Both the position numbers and the translations under genes were made by a program. From Methanoculleus caldifontis (GTDB lineage: Archaea; Halobacteriota; Methanomicrobia; Methanomicrobiales; Methanoculleaceae), in NCBI RefSeq assembly GCF_032842345.1, contig NZ_WBKO01000002.1, positions 392,208 to 456,207 of the forward strand: a stretch of DNA of 64,000 nt, read 5' to 3'. The first letter of the stretch is position 1. The number at the start of each line of letters is the position of its first letter. Below are positions 18,025-25,819 of the stretch, one piece after another. The notes beneath the pieces are model-generated. The model saw only the letters and a list, made by a program, of their open reading frames with translations, had not been told where the DNA came from and searched no databases.

Positions 18025-18300
18025 GGAACTCACAATGAGTGATCGTCTCCGATTGCAGAAAAAGGCTCGGATACGCTGCACCCCGATACCGCCGGACTTC
18101 TGTAATTTCGACTCCGGCCGGGCCTGCGGCGCGCGGCCTGCCCCCGGCCGCCGCGCCCGGCGCCGACGCCGCAGGGGCGATGGACCGTAACCTCTGCGCC
18201 CCCTCTCGCGGTGCGGCTGGTCCGGACAATTATCGAGAAAATAATATATTTTGTTTCCAATCCGCATAGGGCCCCTGATCATTAGATATCATTATATACA
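18025..18300. other. Upstream region of cofE with a GC-rich, possibly structured RNA segment and AT-rich promoter
   Basis: No convincing protein gene is present. On the minus strand a TATA-like ATATATTATTTT near 18240-18252 is about 215 bases before the cofE start. Between them lies a very GC-rich tract (about 18115-18235) with several complementary blocks, including GTCCGG and CCGGAC at its two ends. This could be a long structured leader of cofE or a separate non-coding RNA. Confidence 0.35.
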
Positions 18301-18318
18301 AGAATGCCAAAGACTCGG

Positions 18319-18497
18319 CCGGCATCCGTAAGGAGTCCGCGCCCGGTCTGGGGGGAAGGGGCAGACACCCTGTAAACGAGGATGCCGGGCTGCATGAGCA
18401 GCCGGGCTCACTCTGGTCTACGAATACTCCGTCTCGGGAGAGCCGGCGCTCCGGTCAGGTCGGAGGCCGGGATGCCGCCGACACCAGAATGAGGTGA
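18319..18497 (+). promoter_or_regulatory. Long structured 5' leader of the secreted-protein gene
   Basis: A TATA-like TTATATAC near 18292-18299 would start transcription near 18322, leaving a leader of about 180 bases before the GTG at 18504. CCGGCATCC (18319-18327) can pair with GGATGCCGG (18380-18388) or, alternatively, with GGATGCCG (18470-18477), which is 13 bases before the ribosome-binding site GAGGTGA (18491-18497). Confidence 0.4.
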
Positions 18498-18503
18498 CGT
18501 TAC

Positions 18504-18950
18504 GTGCGAAAATACCTTATATTCGGATTGATCATCGCCCTCTGCGTATGTACCGCCCCGGCGGCCGCGTGCGATCCTTACGATCCGCACACGCAGGGCT
18601 ACTGGAAGAACCACCCGGAGAACTGGCCCGTTCCTCCTCACTACGTGCAGGGTCTCAAGTACGAGGATAACTTCCACCTCTCCGGCCAGAACTGGATGGC
18701 GCTTCTGCAGACACCGCCCAGAGGCGGCAACGCCTACTACACGCTGGCCCACCAGTACATCGCGGCCGTGCTGAACATGTACAGCGGCAACTGGGCGCCA
18801 TACGCGAAGATCGACGAAGCCGAAGCGCTCTTCGCAGACTACAAACCGGAAGAGATCGGAAAGTTAAAGGGTAACGACCCGCTCCGGCAGCAGTTCATCA
18901 GCCTTGCGGAGTACCTCGACGACTACAACAACGGAAGACTGAAAGGGTAA
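18504..18950 (+). CDS. Secreted protein with TQGYWKNHPENW motif
   Basis: A 148-residue predicted exported protein. It has a signal peptide (about 1-23, ending APAAA), then CDPYDPHTQGYWKNHPENWP, a motif found at the start of many small archaeal and bacterial extracellular domains of unknown function, and a helical remainder. The start is GTG at 18504 because GAGGTGA lies six bases upstream. Alone on its strand between cofE and treT; it may be a cell-surface or envelope protein. No catalytic residues are recognisable. Confidence 0.75.
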   Translation: MRKYLIFGLIIALCVCTAPAAACDPYDPHTQGYWKNHPENWPVPPHYVQGLKYEDNFHLSGQNWMALLQTPPRGGNAYYTLAHQYIAAVLNMYSGNWAPYAKIDEAEALFADYKPEEIGKLKGNDPLRQQFISLAEYLDDYNNGRLKG

Positions 18951-18999
18951 GAGAGGGGCGGATGGCCGGCCGCCATCCCGGCCCAATCCATTCTCAAAA

Positions 19000-20232
19000 T
19001 CACCGGCAGGACGGCTCGATCTCCCGCCTCAGCCGGTACTCCGGTTCGAACGCGCCGATGAGATCGAGGTACTGCTCGAGGGTCCGGGTGAAGAGGAAGC
19101 ATTCCCGCACCTTCTCCCGCGCCGCACGTCCCATCCGCTCCGCGAGGTCGGGGTCGGCGAGCAGCCGGACGATCCGTTCCGCCGCCTCGTCGACGGAGGA
19201 GACCAGGAACCCGTTCACCCCGTCCTCGATCTGGTAGCGGATACCCCCGACGTTCCCGCCGATCACCGCAGCACCTTTCCACATCGCTTCCGCCACCGTC
19301 AGCCCGAACCCCTCCCGGATCGACTTCTGCAGGACGACCGCCGCCCGCCGCTGGAGAGCGTTCACGAGCGCCCCGTCCTGAACGCTCAGCACGATGATCC
19401 GCTCGTTTTTGTGGGCAAGGAGCGACCGGTAGACCTCCGCGCCCTCCGGGTCGTCGGTCGCCACGTTCCCGACGAGGACCAGGGTACACTCCTCCTCCTT
19501 TCGCGCCTTCTGGAATGCCCGGATAACCCCTTCTGGATCCTTCCAGTGGTCGAACCGGGAGACCTGCACGACCAGGGGGAGGTCGGTCGGAATGCCGTAG
19601 TGCGCGAGGCGCTCGTCGATGGCGGCTTCAGAGAGCTCCCGGTTCACGATGGAGAAGGGATCGATGCCGGGCGTGAAGAAGACCTGCGGTGTCCTGAGGT
19701 TCTGCCGGTAGTCCCTGCTCGAGAGGACGACGGCGTCGTACCGCTCGATGAACGGGAGGAGGTAGTTCCAGACCTCGTGGTTCGGCGCGGTGAGGTCGAC
19801 GTGGCAGCGCCAGACCCAGGGGCTCTTCTTCCGGTAATGGGTGATCAGCGGGAGCGGCTGCGGGTCGTGGACGAAGACCAGATCGTGGTCGAGATGGTTC
19901 CGCACGGCGTTCTCGTGGATGACGTGCTCGTAGAGTTCCTTCTTCCGGCCGGAGAGGTTGATCTCCGCACCCTGGAGGGCGTTGTGGAACTTCTTGGTCA
20001 CGCTGAAGAAGTCCGGCGGCCCATGCACGACGCGCCACCCGGTCTGGATGCCGAGACTGTTCATCAGGAGCGTCAGGGACGAAAGGATCTGCGAGACCCC
20101 GCCGCCGTAGTAGGTGGAGTTCATGTGCATGACGTGGAGGTCGCGGAGCGGCCGGGCTTTCGCCTCGATGCGGCGTATGCCCTCTTTTCCGGCGTAACGC
20201 TCGTAGTCCCCGATTACGTGGATCTCGCTCAT
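19000..20232 (-). CDS. treT: Trehalose synthase TreT-like glycosyltransferase (GT4)
   Basis: A 410-residue retaining glycosyltransferase of family GT4. TreT joins NDP-glucose and glucose to trehalose, a compatible solute. Evidence is the glycine-rich STYYGGGVSQIL acceptor-side motif near residue 40, the central VVQVSRFDHWKDPEGVI, and the C-terminal EX7E-type region IREGFGLTVAEAMWKGAAVIGG. The length fits TreT. It stands alone on the minus strand. Another GT4 specificity cannot be excluded, but the N-terminal half matches TreT proteins well. Confidence 0.8.
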   Translation of the reverse strand: MSEIHVIGDYERYAGKEGIRRIEAKARPLRDLHVMHMNSTYYGGGVSQILSSLTLLMNSLGIQTGWRVVHGPPDFFSVTKKFHNALQGAEINLSGRKKELYEHVIHENAVRNHLDHDLVFVHDPQPLPLITHYRKKSPWVWRCHVDLTAPNHEVWNYLLPFIERYDAVVLSSRDYRQNLRTPQVFFTPGIDPFSIVNRELSEAAIDERLAHYGIPTDLPLVVQVSRFDHWKDPEGVIRAFQKARKEEECTLVLVGNVATDDPEGAEVYRSLLAHKNERIIVLSVQDGALVNALQRRAAVVLQKSIREGFGLTVAEAMWKGAAVIGGNVGGIRYQIEDGVNGFLVSSVDEAAERIVRLLADPDLAERMGRAAREKVRECFLFTRTLEQYLDLIGAFEPEYRLRREIEPSCR

Positions 20233-20329
20233 CCCGATCCCTCCTGCATTCTCGCGATCATGCTTATGCGTAGCGGCAGCAGTGCACCCTGCCTAACTGT
20301 TCGATACCAGGGCTCTCCCCGGACGAGGC
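20233..20329. other. Intergenic segment upstream of treT
   Basis: No gene seen. It contains the treT upstream sequence and the degraded front part of the Rieske relic. Together with the relic, MITE and repeats it makes up an 800-base stretch without an intact gene. Confidence 0.5.
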
Positions 20330-20472
20330 AGAGAGGCATGGGAGCGCCGCCGGGAACAACACCGGGGAGACCCGGGAACTGTCCCTGCCGCGGCTCGCGC
20401 TACGATACCGGCGGGAGGGTGATCGAGAGCCCGGCGGTATGGGACCCCACGAAGGAGGTCGTGCGGAAATGA
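20330..20472 (+). pseudogene. Decayed copy of a Rieske iron-sulfur domain C-terminus
   Basis: The plus frame ending at the TGA 20470-20472 encodes NCPCRGSRYDTGGRVIESPAV, matching DCPCHGSRYDASGKVIHGPAV of the intact FAD/Rieske protein at 21058. The preceding bases align with the region encoding its first cluster box but have deletions. The ligand His of CPCH is Arg here, so this piece could not hold a Rieske cluster. It is a remnant of a related gene or of a partial duplication. Confidence 0.65.
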
Positions 20473-20773
20473 CGAAATCTGGCTCTGTTGAAATGGTCTA
20501 CACCCTCTAGAGAACACTCAGTTACGTGGAGAGGGTACTGGTGTGACCTCACGCGAAGCCGCGAAGGCGCGAAGCCTGAAATGGGTGTTGACAGCCTCTT
20601 TCGCGTTCTTCGAAGCCTGAGGGCTTCTCATGCTCGCTTTGCTCGCACTTCGCACCTGACGGTGCTCAAGCTCGCTACGCTCGCACTTCGCGGCTTCGCG
20701 TGAGTCAAGATGTATGGATAATCCTGCAATGGACTCGATCTCAGGGAGAGGGTTTCAACAGAGCCCGAAATCT
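20473..20773. mobile_element. 285-bp MITE with 13-bp terminal inverted repeats and 8-bp target duplication
   Basis: GGCTCTGTTGAAA (20481-20493) and its exact reverse complement TTTCAACAGAGCC (20753-20765) bound a 285-base element without a transposase. The flanks are an exact 8-base direct repeat CGAAATCT (20473-20480 and 20766-20773), the signature of transposition. Terminal sequence and duplication length resemble the IS6 family, so mobilisation by such a transposase elsewhere is likely. It carries a GCGAAG hairpin repeat and lies just behind the Rieske relic. Confidence 0.78.
20548..20704. repeat. GCGAAG-type inverted repeat, copy 1 (inside the MITE)
   Basis: It begins CTCACGCGAAGCCGCGAAG and ends with CTTCGCGGCTTCGCGTGAG, so the ends can pair in a long stem. 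The middle has further GCTCGC/GCGAGC-type blocks. Related copies lie at 20771, 22673, 22773 and 56684. Confidence 0.75.
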
Positions 20774-20857
20774 CACGCGAAGCCACGAAGATCGCGAAGG
20801 GATGGTTTGCACCCGATAATAATCCTGATTTCGCGACTTCGCGCTCTTCGCGTGAGA
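20771..20857. repeat. GCGAAG-type inverted repeat, copy 2
   Basis: It begins TCTCACGCGAAGCCACGAAG and ends CTCTTCGCGTGAGA. The first three bases belong to the target duplication of the MITE, so the MITE inserted at the edge of this repeat. Confidence 0.75.
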
Positions 20858-20973
20858 CTTTTGTGTTGAGGAATTCCGGTCTATGAAGCCCCGGATCTAT
20901 AACCGTTCTGTGCTCGAGCTCCGTTTTACCGAATGTCGTAGTTCAAGTTCCCGGCTCACCATCGCCCCCACAC

Positions 20974-20982
20974 CTATATATG
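20974..20982 (+). promoter_or_regulatory. TATA box of the FAD/Rieske oxidoreductase gene
   Basis: CTATATATG stands out in GC-rich surroundings, 76 bases before the ATG. The predicted leader of about 55 bases contains GC-rich dyads around 21005-21035 and the ribosome-binding site GGAGG. Confidence 0.55.
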
Positions 20983-21057
20983 CCCCCGGCATAATGGTGA
21001 CCGCCCGCCGCCACCCTTTCCGGAGGAAGGGCAGGCGGGCGGAAGGAGGCAGAGCTT

Positions 21058-22608
21058 ATGGTTTACGGGCCGGGTGAAGGATACAGCCTGCCGGGCAGGC
21101 ACGGGTCGTTCTGGATGGAGACAACCGCGGGAGTACCGCATCCCCCGCTATCGGGAAACATTGAGACCGACGTGGCGGTCGTGGGCGGGGGCATCGCCGG
21201 GATCACCACCGCGTTCCTGCTCAAACAGGCCGGCTACGCGGTCGCCCTGATCGAGGCGGGCAGACTCAGCGCCGGCGTGACCGGTCACACGACGGCAAAA
21301 CTCACCGCGCTCCACCGGCTCATCTACGCGGACCTCATCGACCAGTTCGGGAGCGATCTCGCGCAGCAGTACGCCGACGCGAATCAGACCGCAGTCGAGC
21401 AGGTCGCGTCCCTCATCCGGGAGTACGAGATCCCGTGCGACTTCATCCGGAGACCCGCCTACACCTACGCGGAGTCGCCGGACTCGCGGGAGTCGGTCGC
21501 GGCCGAGGCGGACGCGGCACGGAGCCTCGGCCTTCCGGCAGCCTTCGTCGAGGAGGTCCCGCTGCCCGGGCGAACCTACGGGGCGGTGCGGTTCACCGAC
21601 CAGGCGCAGTTCCACCCGGTGAAGTACCTCCTCTCCCTCGCCTCCCTCATTCCCGGCGACGGGAGCCGGATCTACGAGAATACCCGGGCCGTCGAGGTCC
21701 GGGACGAGAAAGGCGCCCTCTGCGAGGTCAGGACGGAGAACGGGACCGTCACGGCCCGATCCGTCGTCCTCGCGACACACTACCCCTTCTACGACAGTCC
21801 CGGGTTCTACTACGCGCGGATGGAGCCGTCCTACTCCTACGTCCTCGGCGTCCGGCTCGACGAACCGTTCCCGGACGGGATGTTCATCAACGCCGAGAGC
21901 CCCGCCCACTCCTGGCGGTCGCAGCCCGCCGGAGACGGGGAACTGGTGCTCGTCGGCGGGATGGAGCACCGGACCGGGGAGGACGTGGACACGCGGGAGC
22001 ACTACCGCGCCCTCGAACGCTACGCCCGGACAATCTACCCGCTCCGGTCCGTCGACTACCGCTGGTCGACAGAGGACTACATCACCAACGACGGCGTTCC
22101 CTACATCGGCCCGCTCGCCGACGGCCACGAGAACGTCTACATCGCGACCGGCTTCCGCAAATGGGGGATGACCAACGGCACCGTGGCCGGGCTGATCATC
22201 ACCGACATGATCCGGGGCCGCGAGAACCCGTGGAGCGAGGTCTACGCCCCCGGCCGGTTCAAACCGGTGGCATCGGCCCGGAGGTTCCTCGTCCATAACA
22301 TCGAGGTGGCCGAGAAGTTCATCGGCGGGGCAATCTCCAGGCCGTCGGGGGAGATACGGGACGTCCGGCCCGGAGAAGGGAGGATCATGATGGTCGAAGG
22401 CGAGAAGACCGGGGTCTACCGGGACCGCGAGGGGCGGGTCCGCGCGGTCAACCCCACCTGCACGCACATGGGGTGTATCGCCGCGTGGAACAGCGCCGAA
22501 GAGACCTGGGACTGCCCCTGTCACGGTTCGCGCTACGACGCTTCGGGGAAGGTGATCCACGGGCCGGCAGTGAAGGATCTTGCGCCGCGGGGGGCGAGGG
22601 AGGAGTGA
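21058..22608 (+). CDS. FAD-dependent oxidoreductase (DAO type) with C-terminal Rieske [2Fe-2S] domain
   Basis: A 516-residue two-domain redox protein. The N-terminal FAD fold has VAVVGGGIAGITTAFLL (about 38-54) and the DAO-type C-terminal FAD contact around YIATGFRKWGMTNG. The Rieske domain (about 425-510) has both cluster boxes, CTH (C468, H470) and CPCH (C486, H489). Proteins of this layout (YhfW/DadA-like) are known in bacteria and archaea, but the substrate is unknown. GGAGG lies eight bases before the ATG. The gene is flanked on both sides by GCGAAG hairpin repeats and by a Rieske relic, suggesting a locus prone to rearrangement or gained by transfer. Confidence 0.85.
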   Translation: MVYGPGEGYSLPGRHGSFWMETTAGVPHPPLSGNIETDVAVVGGGIAGITTAFLLKQAGYAVALIEAGRLSAGVTGHTTAKLTALHRLIYADLIDQFGSDLAQQYADANQTAVEQVASLIREYEIPCDFIRRPAYTYAESPDSRESVAAEADAARSLGLPAAFVEEVPLPGRTYGAVRFTDQAQFHPVKYLLSLASLIPGDGSRIYENTRAVEVRDEKGALCEVRTENGTVTARSVVLATHYPFYDSPGFYYARMEPSYSYVLGVRLDEPFPDGMFINAESPAHSWRSQPAGDGELVLVGGMEHRTGEDVDTREHYRALERYARTIYPLRSVDYRWSTEDYITNDGVPYIGPLADGHENVYIATGFRKWGMTNGTVAGLIITDMIRGRENPWSEVYAPGRFKPVASARRFLVHNIEVAEKFIGGAISRPSGEIRDVRPGEGRIMMVEGEKTGVYRDREGRVRAVNPTCTHMGCIAAWNSAEETWDCPCHGSRYDASGKVIHGPAVKDLAPRGAREE

Positions 22609-22672
22609 AGAGGTCGGGGCGGCATTCCTCCAGTGCTCCTGCCCGCTACCTTCGCAATCTCCGGACACGCAG

Positions 22673-22747
22673 TCTCACGCGAAGGGGCGAAGGGAGGTTA
22701 CGACATCCCGGTGCTGATCTTCGCGTTCTTCGCGGCTTCGCGTGAGA
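22673..22747. repeat. GCGAAG-type inverted repeat, copy 3
   Basis: It begins TCTCACGCGAAGGGGCGAAG and ends TTCGCGGCTTCGCGTGAGA, so the 12-base ends pair as a stem around a loop of about 45 bases. Confidence 0.75.
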
Positions 22748-22772
22748 CATAATGCAGAAGCGACTACATAGC

Positions 22773-22834
22773 CTCACGCGAAGACGCGAAGGCGCGAAGG
22801 GAGGTTACGACATCTTGGTGCCGGACTTCGCGTT
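22773..22834. repeat. GCGAAG-type repeat, copy 4 (truncated right arm)
   Basis: It begins CTCACGCGAAGACGCGAAGG and shares GGGAGGTTACGACATC with copy 3. The right arm stops after GGACTTCGCG, so it is an incomplete element. Confidence 0.65.
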
Positions 22835-22933
22835 TCCCGCAACCCGCACCCACCCTCCTGGAACCAGCCCCAACCCCGGAATAAGGCCGTATAGATAACT
22901 ATAAATCCGCCCGCCCGCACATTCCCATTGATC

Positions 22934-23200
22934 ATGTATCTCGTCATCCGCTGTCCGGGCTGCAAGACCTTCACCTACGTGGACCGCTATCAGCGCTGGA
23001 GGCTCTGCCCGATGTGCGGGGAGGCGATCAACATCGAGAAGTCCCCGGTCTACCTGGACGCCGATGACTTCCTGGACGCAGAACAGGTGGTGGAGCAGCT
23101 CGAGTCGTACCTGCACCAGACCGGAAAGCGTGACCTCTCCGAGCAGGACGTCCGCCAATTACGCGCCCAGTACGCCCAATGGGTGAAGAACCGGGCCTGA
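22934..23200 (+). CDS. DUF1922-like zinc-ribbon protein
   Basis: An 88-residue protein starting MYLVIRCPGC, with a four-cysteine zinc ribbon (CPGC near residues 7-10 and CPMC near 27-30) followed by a helical C-terminus. This layout matches the small archaeal DUF1922 family of unknown function. The ATG at 22934 is preferred over the TTG at 22928, and a TATA box lies about 33 bases upstream. It converges with the small zinc-ribbon gene at the end of the eha-fwd run: the stops abut at 23200/23201. Confidence 0.75.
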   Translation: MYLVIRCPGCKTFTYVDRYQRWRLCPMCGEAINIEKSPVYLDADDFLDAEQVVEQLESYLHQTGKRDLSEQDVRQLRAQYAQWVKNRA

Positions 23201-23350
23201 TCACCAGAGACGCCCGCAGCCGGGGCAGAGGATGCTCACTCTTCTTCCGCAGTGCGGGCAGAACAGGCCCGTGCGTTCGTTGCTGTCCAGCGGTCTCCCG
23301 CACTTCTTGCAGTGAATCGGGGCCTCGAACCCACACTCGTGTCTGGCCAT
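23201..23350 (-). CDS. 49-residue zinc-ribbon protein at the end of the eha-fwd operon
   Basis: A short protein beginning MARHECGF with four CxxC/CxxxC-like pairs: CKKC, CPHC and CPGC are visible, enough for one or two zinc ribbons. Its ATG is one base after the stop of fwdC, so it should be translated as the last gene of that operon. The sequence is too short for family assignment. A role as rubredoxin-like or assembly factor is possible but unproven. Confidence 0.65.
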   Translation of the reverse strand: MARHECGFEAPIHCKKCGRPLDSNERTGLFCPHCGRRVSILCPGCGRLW

Positions 23351-23351
23351 C

Positions 23352-24122
23352 TCAATCCAGATATTCGTAGTCCTTCACAAAAAGATTTCCTTTCCCTCTG
23401 TTCGCAAGATCGCCCGTAAAATGGGTAAGCGTGCGTCCCTCGTGCTGAACGGTCCCGACTTTCCGGAACGTGGGGAGCATCCCGTGCGCGGTCCCATAGA
23501 CGTAGCAGGAGCCCTCCTTCATGTTCGCCGCCGGACGGCTGCAATCCCCGTGGACGACGAGCGTTCCGCCGTGCATCTCCACCCCGGCCATGTCCCCGGC
23601 ACTGCCGTGGACGACCACCGTGCCGCCGGCGATATGCTCGGCCAGGAAATCCCCGGCGTTCCCGAAGACCTCGACGCTGCCGCCCTTCATCCCTTTCCTG
23701 CCGCCGCGGTAGCCCGAAGCGCAGTAGTCGGCGGCGTCGCCCCGGCAGATGATTGTACCCCCCGTCATCTCCCGGCCGAGCCAGCCGTCGGCGTTGCCGT
23801 GGATCTCGATCGTCCCGCCGCTCATGAAGTTGCCGCAGTGCATACCGATACCGCCGAGGACGGTGATCTTCCCCGCGTCCATATACTCCCCGACCCTCTT
23901 CAACCGGGACGTCTCATCCCCGGAGAGGACGACCTCGACCTCCTCCGCCCGTTCGGCATGGCCCTCCACGGTGATCGTGAAGATCTCGTCGAGCCGGAGC
24001 TCCCGGTTTCCCCGCCAGACCGAGTACTCCGTGCCGGCAAGGAAACTCTTCGGGACGATCGACTCCGCCTCGATCGGGACGAACGATTTTGCCGCGGGTT
24101 TCATCGCGAGCGTGACCTTCAT
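23352..24122 (-). CDS. fwdC: Formylmethanofuran dehydrogenase subunit C
   Basis: A 256-residue subunit of the enzyme that reduces CO2 and fixes it on methanofuran, the first step of methanogenesis. It is made of glutamate-synthase-C-type beta-helix repeats of the GGxxxVxGxAGD kind, for example GGTIEIHGNADGWLG and GGTVVVHGSAGDMAG. In the complex it helps hold subunits A and B. The ATG at 24122 overlaps the fwdA stop by four bases; the longer upstream frame is only a shadow of fwdA. Confidence 0.92.
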   Translation of the reverse strand: MKVTLAMKPAAKSFVPIEAESIVPKSFLAGTEYSVWRGNRELRLDEIFTITVEGHAERAEEVEVVLSGDETSRLKRVGEYMDAGKITVLGGIGMHCGNFMSGGTIEIHGNADGWLGREMTGGTIICRGDAADYCASGYRGGRKGMKGGSVEVFGNAGDFLAEHIAGGTVVVHGSAGDMAGVEMHGGTLVVHGDCSRPAANMKEGSCYVYGTAHGMLPTFRKVGTVQHEGRTLTHFTGDLANRGKGNLFVKDYEYLD

Positions 24123-25819
24123 ATCCCCGCCTCCGTCTCGATGCACCGGTTCCGGTTCAGGTACTCCTCCTGGACCGGGTAGTTTCTCATCCGGACCGTG
24201 TAGTAGCGGTCGAACTTCTCGATGAAGTCGGGATCTTTGCCCATATCGTAGGCGTCGGAGATCTTCGGCTTCACCCAGAACGTCGCGTTGCTCCCGTCGA
24301 CCACGCACTCTCCTCTCCGGGCGACGACCCTGCCCCGCTTGATCGTGTACTCGGTCTGGCTGAGCGCCTCGATCACCTTCCGATAGTCGACCGACGGGTC
24401 GACCTCGTCGATCAGGATCGGGTAGATCGCGACATCCGCATCCGCTCCCGGGGCGAGATGGCCTTTGCCGAGGTCCTGGATCCCGAGCGCCTTCGCCGCG
24501 CCGGCCCGGGTCATCACCGCGATCTCGTACCAGTCCAGCTCCCGGTCGATCGCCGGGAGGGGGACCCGGGATTCGGTATCGGGGTGAACCGTGGCGAACT
24601 CGGCGTCGCGGTAGCGCTTGCTCATCAGGAGAGCAGCGATCTCCGGGTATTTGACGAACGGCGCGCCGTTCGGGTTATCCGTCGTGAGCAGGCACTGCCA
24701 GGGGCTCTTCGTCAGGAGGGCGAGCTCAAGGCCGATCGCCCACATGATCGAGTTGACCAGGTTCTTGCGCCGGTAGACGACCGGGATGATCCCCGAACCG
24801 GTCTCGAGCTCCACGTCGTGGTTGCTCCACTTGTCGTGGTGGAGGCGGTAGAGGTTGAACTCCATCGGGCCGTCGGCGGTCATCGTGGTCGTCCGGCCGA
24901 ACATCACCTGCCCCATATCCATGACGATCTGCGGCCGCATGTTGACGAAATTTGCTATCGGCTCGCTCTTCGAGCAGAAGTCCTTCCATCCCGACCCGCC
25001 GTAGGCGTGGAATTGGACGTGGGTGGCATACAGCGTCTGGCGCTTCTTGTTCAGGTCGGGAATGAGGCCGAAGGAACCGAGCGTGCAGGTGTAGTTCCCC
25101 GGCGTCCCCAGGTTGTTGCAGTGGAGGTGGACCGAGTGCGGGAGGCCGAGGAGCTCGTTCGCCTCGACGACCGACCGGATGATCTCGGCCGGCGTCACCT
25201 CGAAGTAGGGGACCGGGTCCCTGATGCAGGAGACGTTCTGTCCCCACTGCCAGGCCTCGGTGCCGCCGGGGTTCGTGAGCTTGACGCCGAACCCCTTCAC
25301 CGCCCGGAGCGTCCAGCCGATGATGGCGGCGACCCGCTTCGTATCGCCGTCACGGATCGCCTCCATGATCCCCCAGTTCCCGTCGAAGAGGGTGTTCGCC
25401 ATCGTGTCCTGGAGCGGCGTGTAGGTGAACTCCTCGTGAGTGTGGCGGGCCTCGAGCGGCGCCATCGCGCCCTCGAGCAGGGTGGTGTAGCCCATCACGC
25501 TGTAGCGGTAACTGTTCGCGTAGGTCGTCGGGACGCTGTAGCCGGAGGTGGCGTGCATCGGCCCGCGCCGGGGCGTTCTGCCCGCCCGCATATCCTCCGG
25601 GCTCATGTACCGCCCGAAGTTCACCTTCGTCCCGCAGATATGGGTGTGTGAGTCGACCCCGCCCGGCATCGTGAGCATGCCGCGGGCGTCGATCACCTCC
25701 GCCGCACCGCTCACCTCCTCGACGATCTTCCCGTCACGGATGGCGATATCCATCACCTCGGCGTTGATGCCCCGCAGGGGGTCGATCACGCGGGCGTTCT
25801 TCACCAGGAGTTCGCTCAT
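24119..25819 (-). CDS. fwdA: Formylmethanofuran dehydrogenase subunit A
   Basis: A 566-residue amidohydrolase-fold subunit with a binuclear metal site; it condenses formate, made by subunit B, with methanofuran. Metal-ligand motifs are GGVDSHTHICG near residue 57, the SVHLHCNN stretch near 230, and the late LLTTDNPNG. The length matches the family. It overlaps fwdB (25816) and fwdC (24122) by four bases each, the usual mark of translational coupling. Confidence 0.95.
   Translation of the reverse strand: MSELLVKNARVIDPLRGINAEVMDIAIRDGKIVEEVSGAAEVIDARGMLTMPGGVDSHTHICGTKVNFGRYMSPEDMRAGRTPRRGPMHATSGYSVPTTYANSYRYSVMGYTTLLEGAMAPLEARHTHEEFTYTPLQDTMANTLFDGNWGIMEAIRDGDTKRVAAIIGWTLRAVKGFGVKLTNPGGTEAWQWGQNVSCIRDPVPYFEVTPAEIIRSVVEANELLGLPHSVHLHCNNLGTPGNYTCTLGSFGLIPDLNKKRQTLYATHVQFHAYGGSGWKDFCSKSEPIANFVNMRPQIVMDMGQVMFGRTTTMTADGPMEFNLYRLHHDKWSNHDVELETGSGIIPVVYRRKNLVNSIMWAIGLELALLTKSPWQCLLTTDNPNGAPFVKYPEIAALLMSKRYRDAEFATVHPDTESRVPLPAIDRELDWYEIAVMTRAGAAKALGIQDLGKGHLAPGADADVAIYPILIDEVDPSVDYRKVIEALSQTEYTIKRGRVVARRGECVVDGSNATFWVKPKISDAYDMGKDPDFIEKFDRYYTVRMRNYPVQEEYLNRNRCIETEAGI

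Larger units (their letters stand above)
22609..22927. other. Intergenic region with two hairpin repeats and a TATA box
   Basis: No gene is seen. It contains GCGAAG repeat copies 3 and 4 and, near 22896-22905, CTATAAATCC, a TATA box about 33 bases before the DUF1922-like gene. Confidence 0.6.

Noticed and set aside
18100-18252. RNase P RNA or SRP RNA upstream of cofE
   Set aside because: The block is too short, and I cannot find the conserved core words of either RNA; it is kept only as an unnamed RNA candidate.
18025-18282. An 86-codon N-terminal extension of CofE
   Set aside because: Arg-rich low-complexity sequence; both CofE copies start at MDIQ/MTIQ-type residues and have no such domain.
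24458-25651. A 397-codon plus-strand frame opposite fwdA
   Set aside because: An antisense shadow in GC-rich DNA; fwdA is clear by motifs and operon context.
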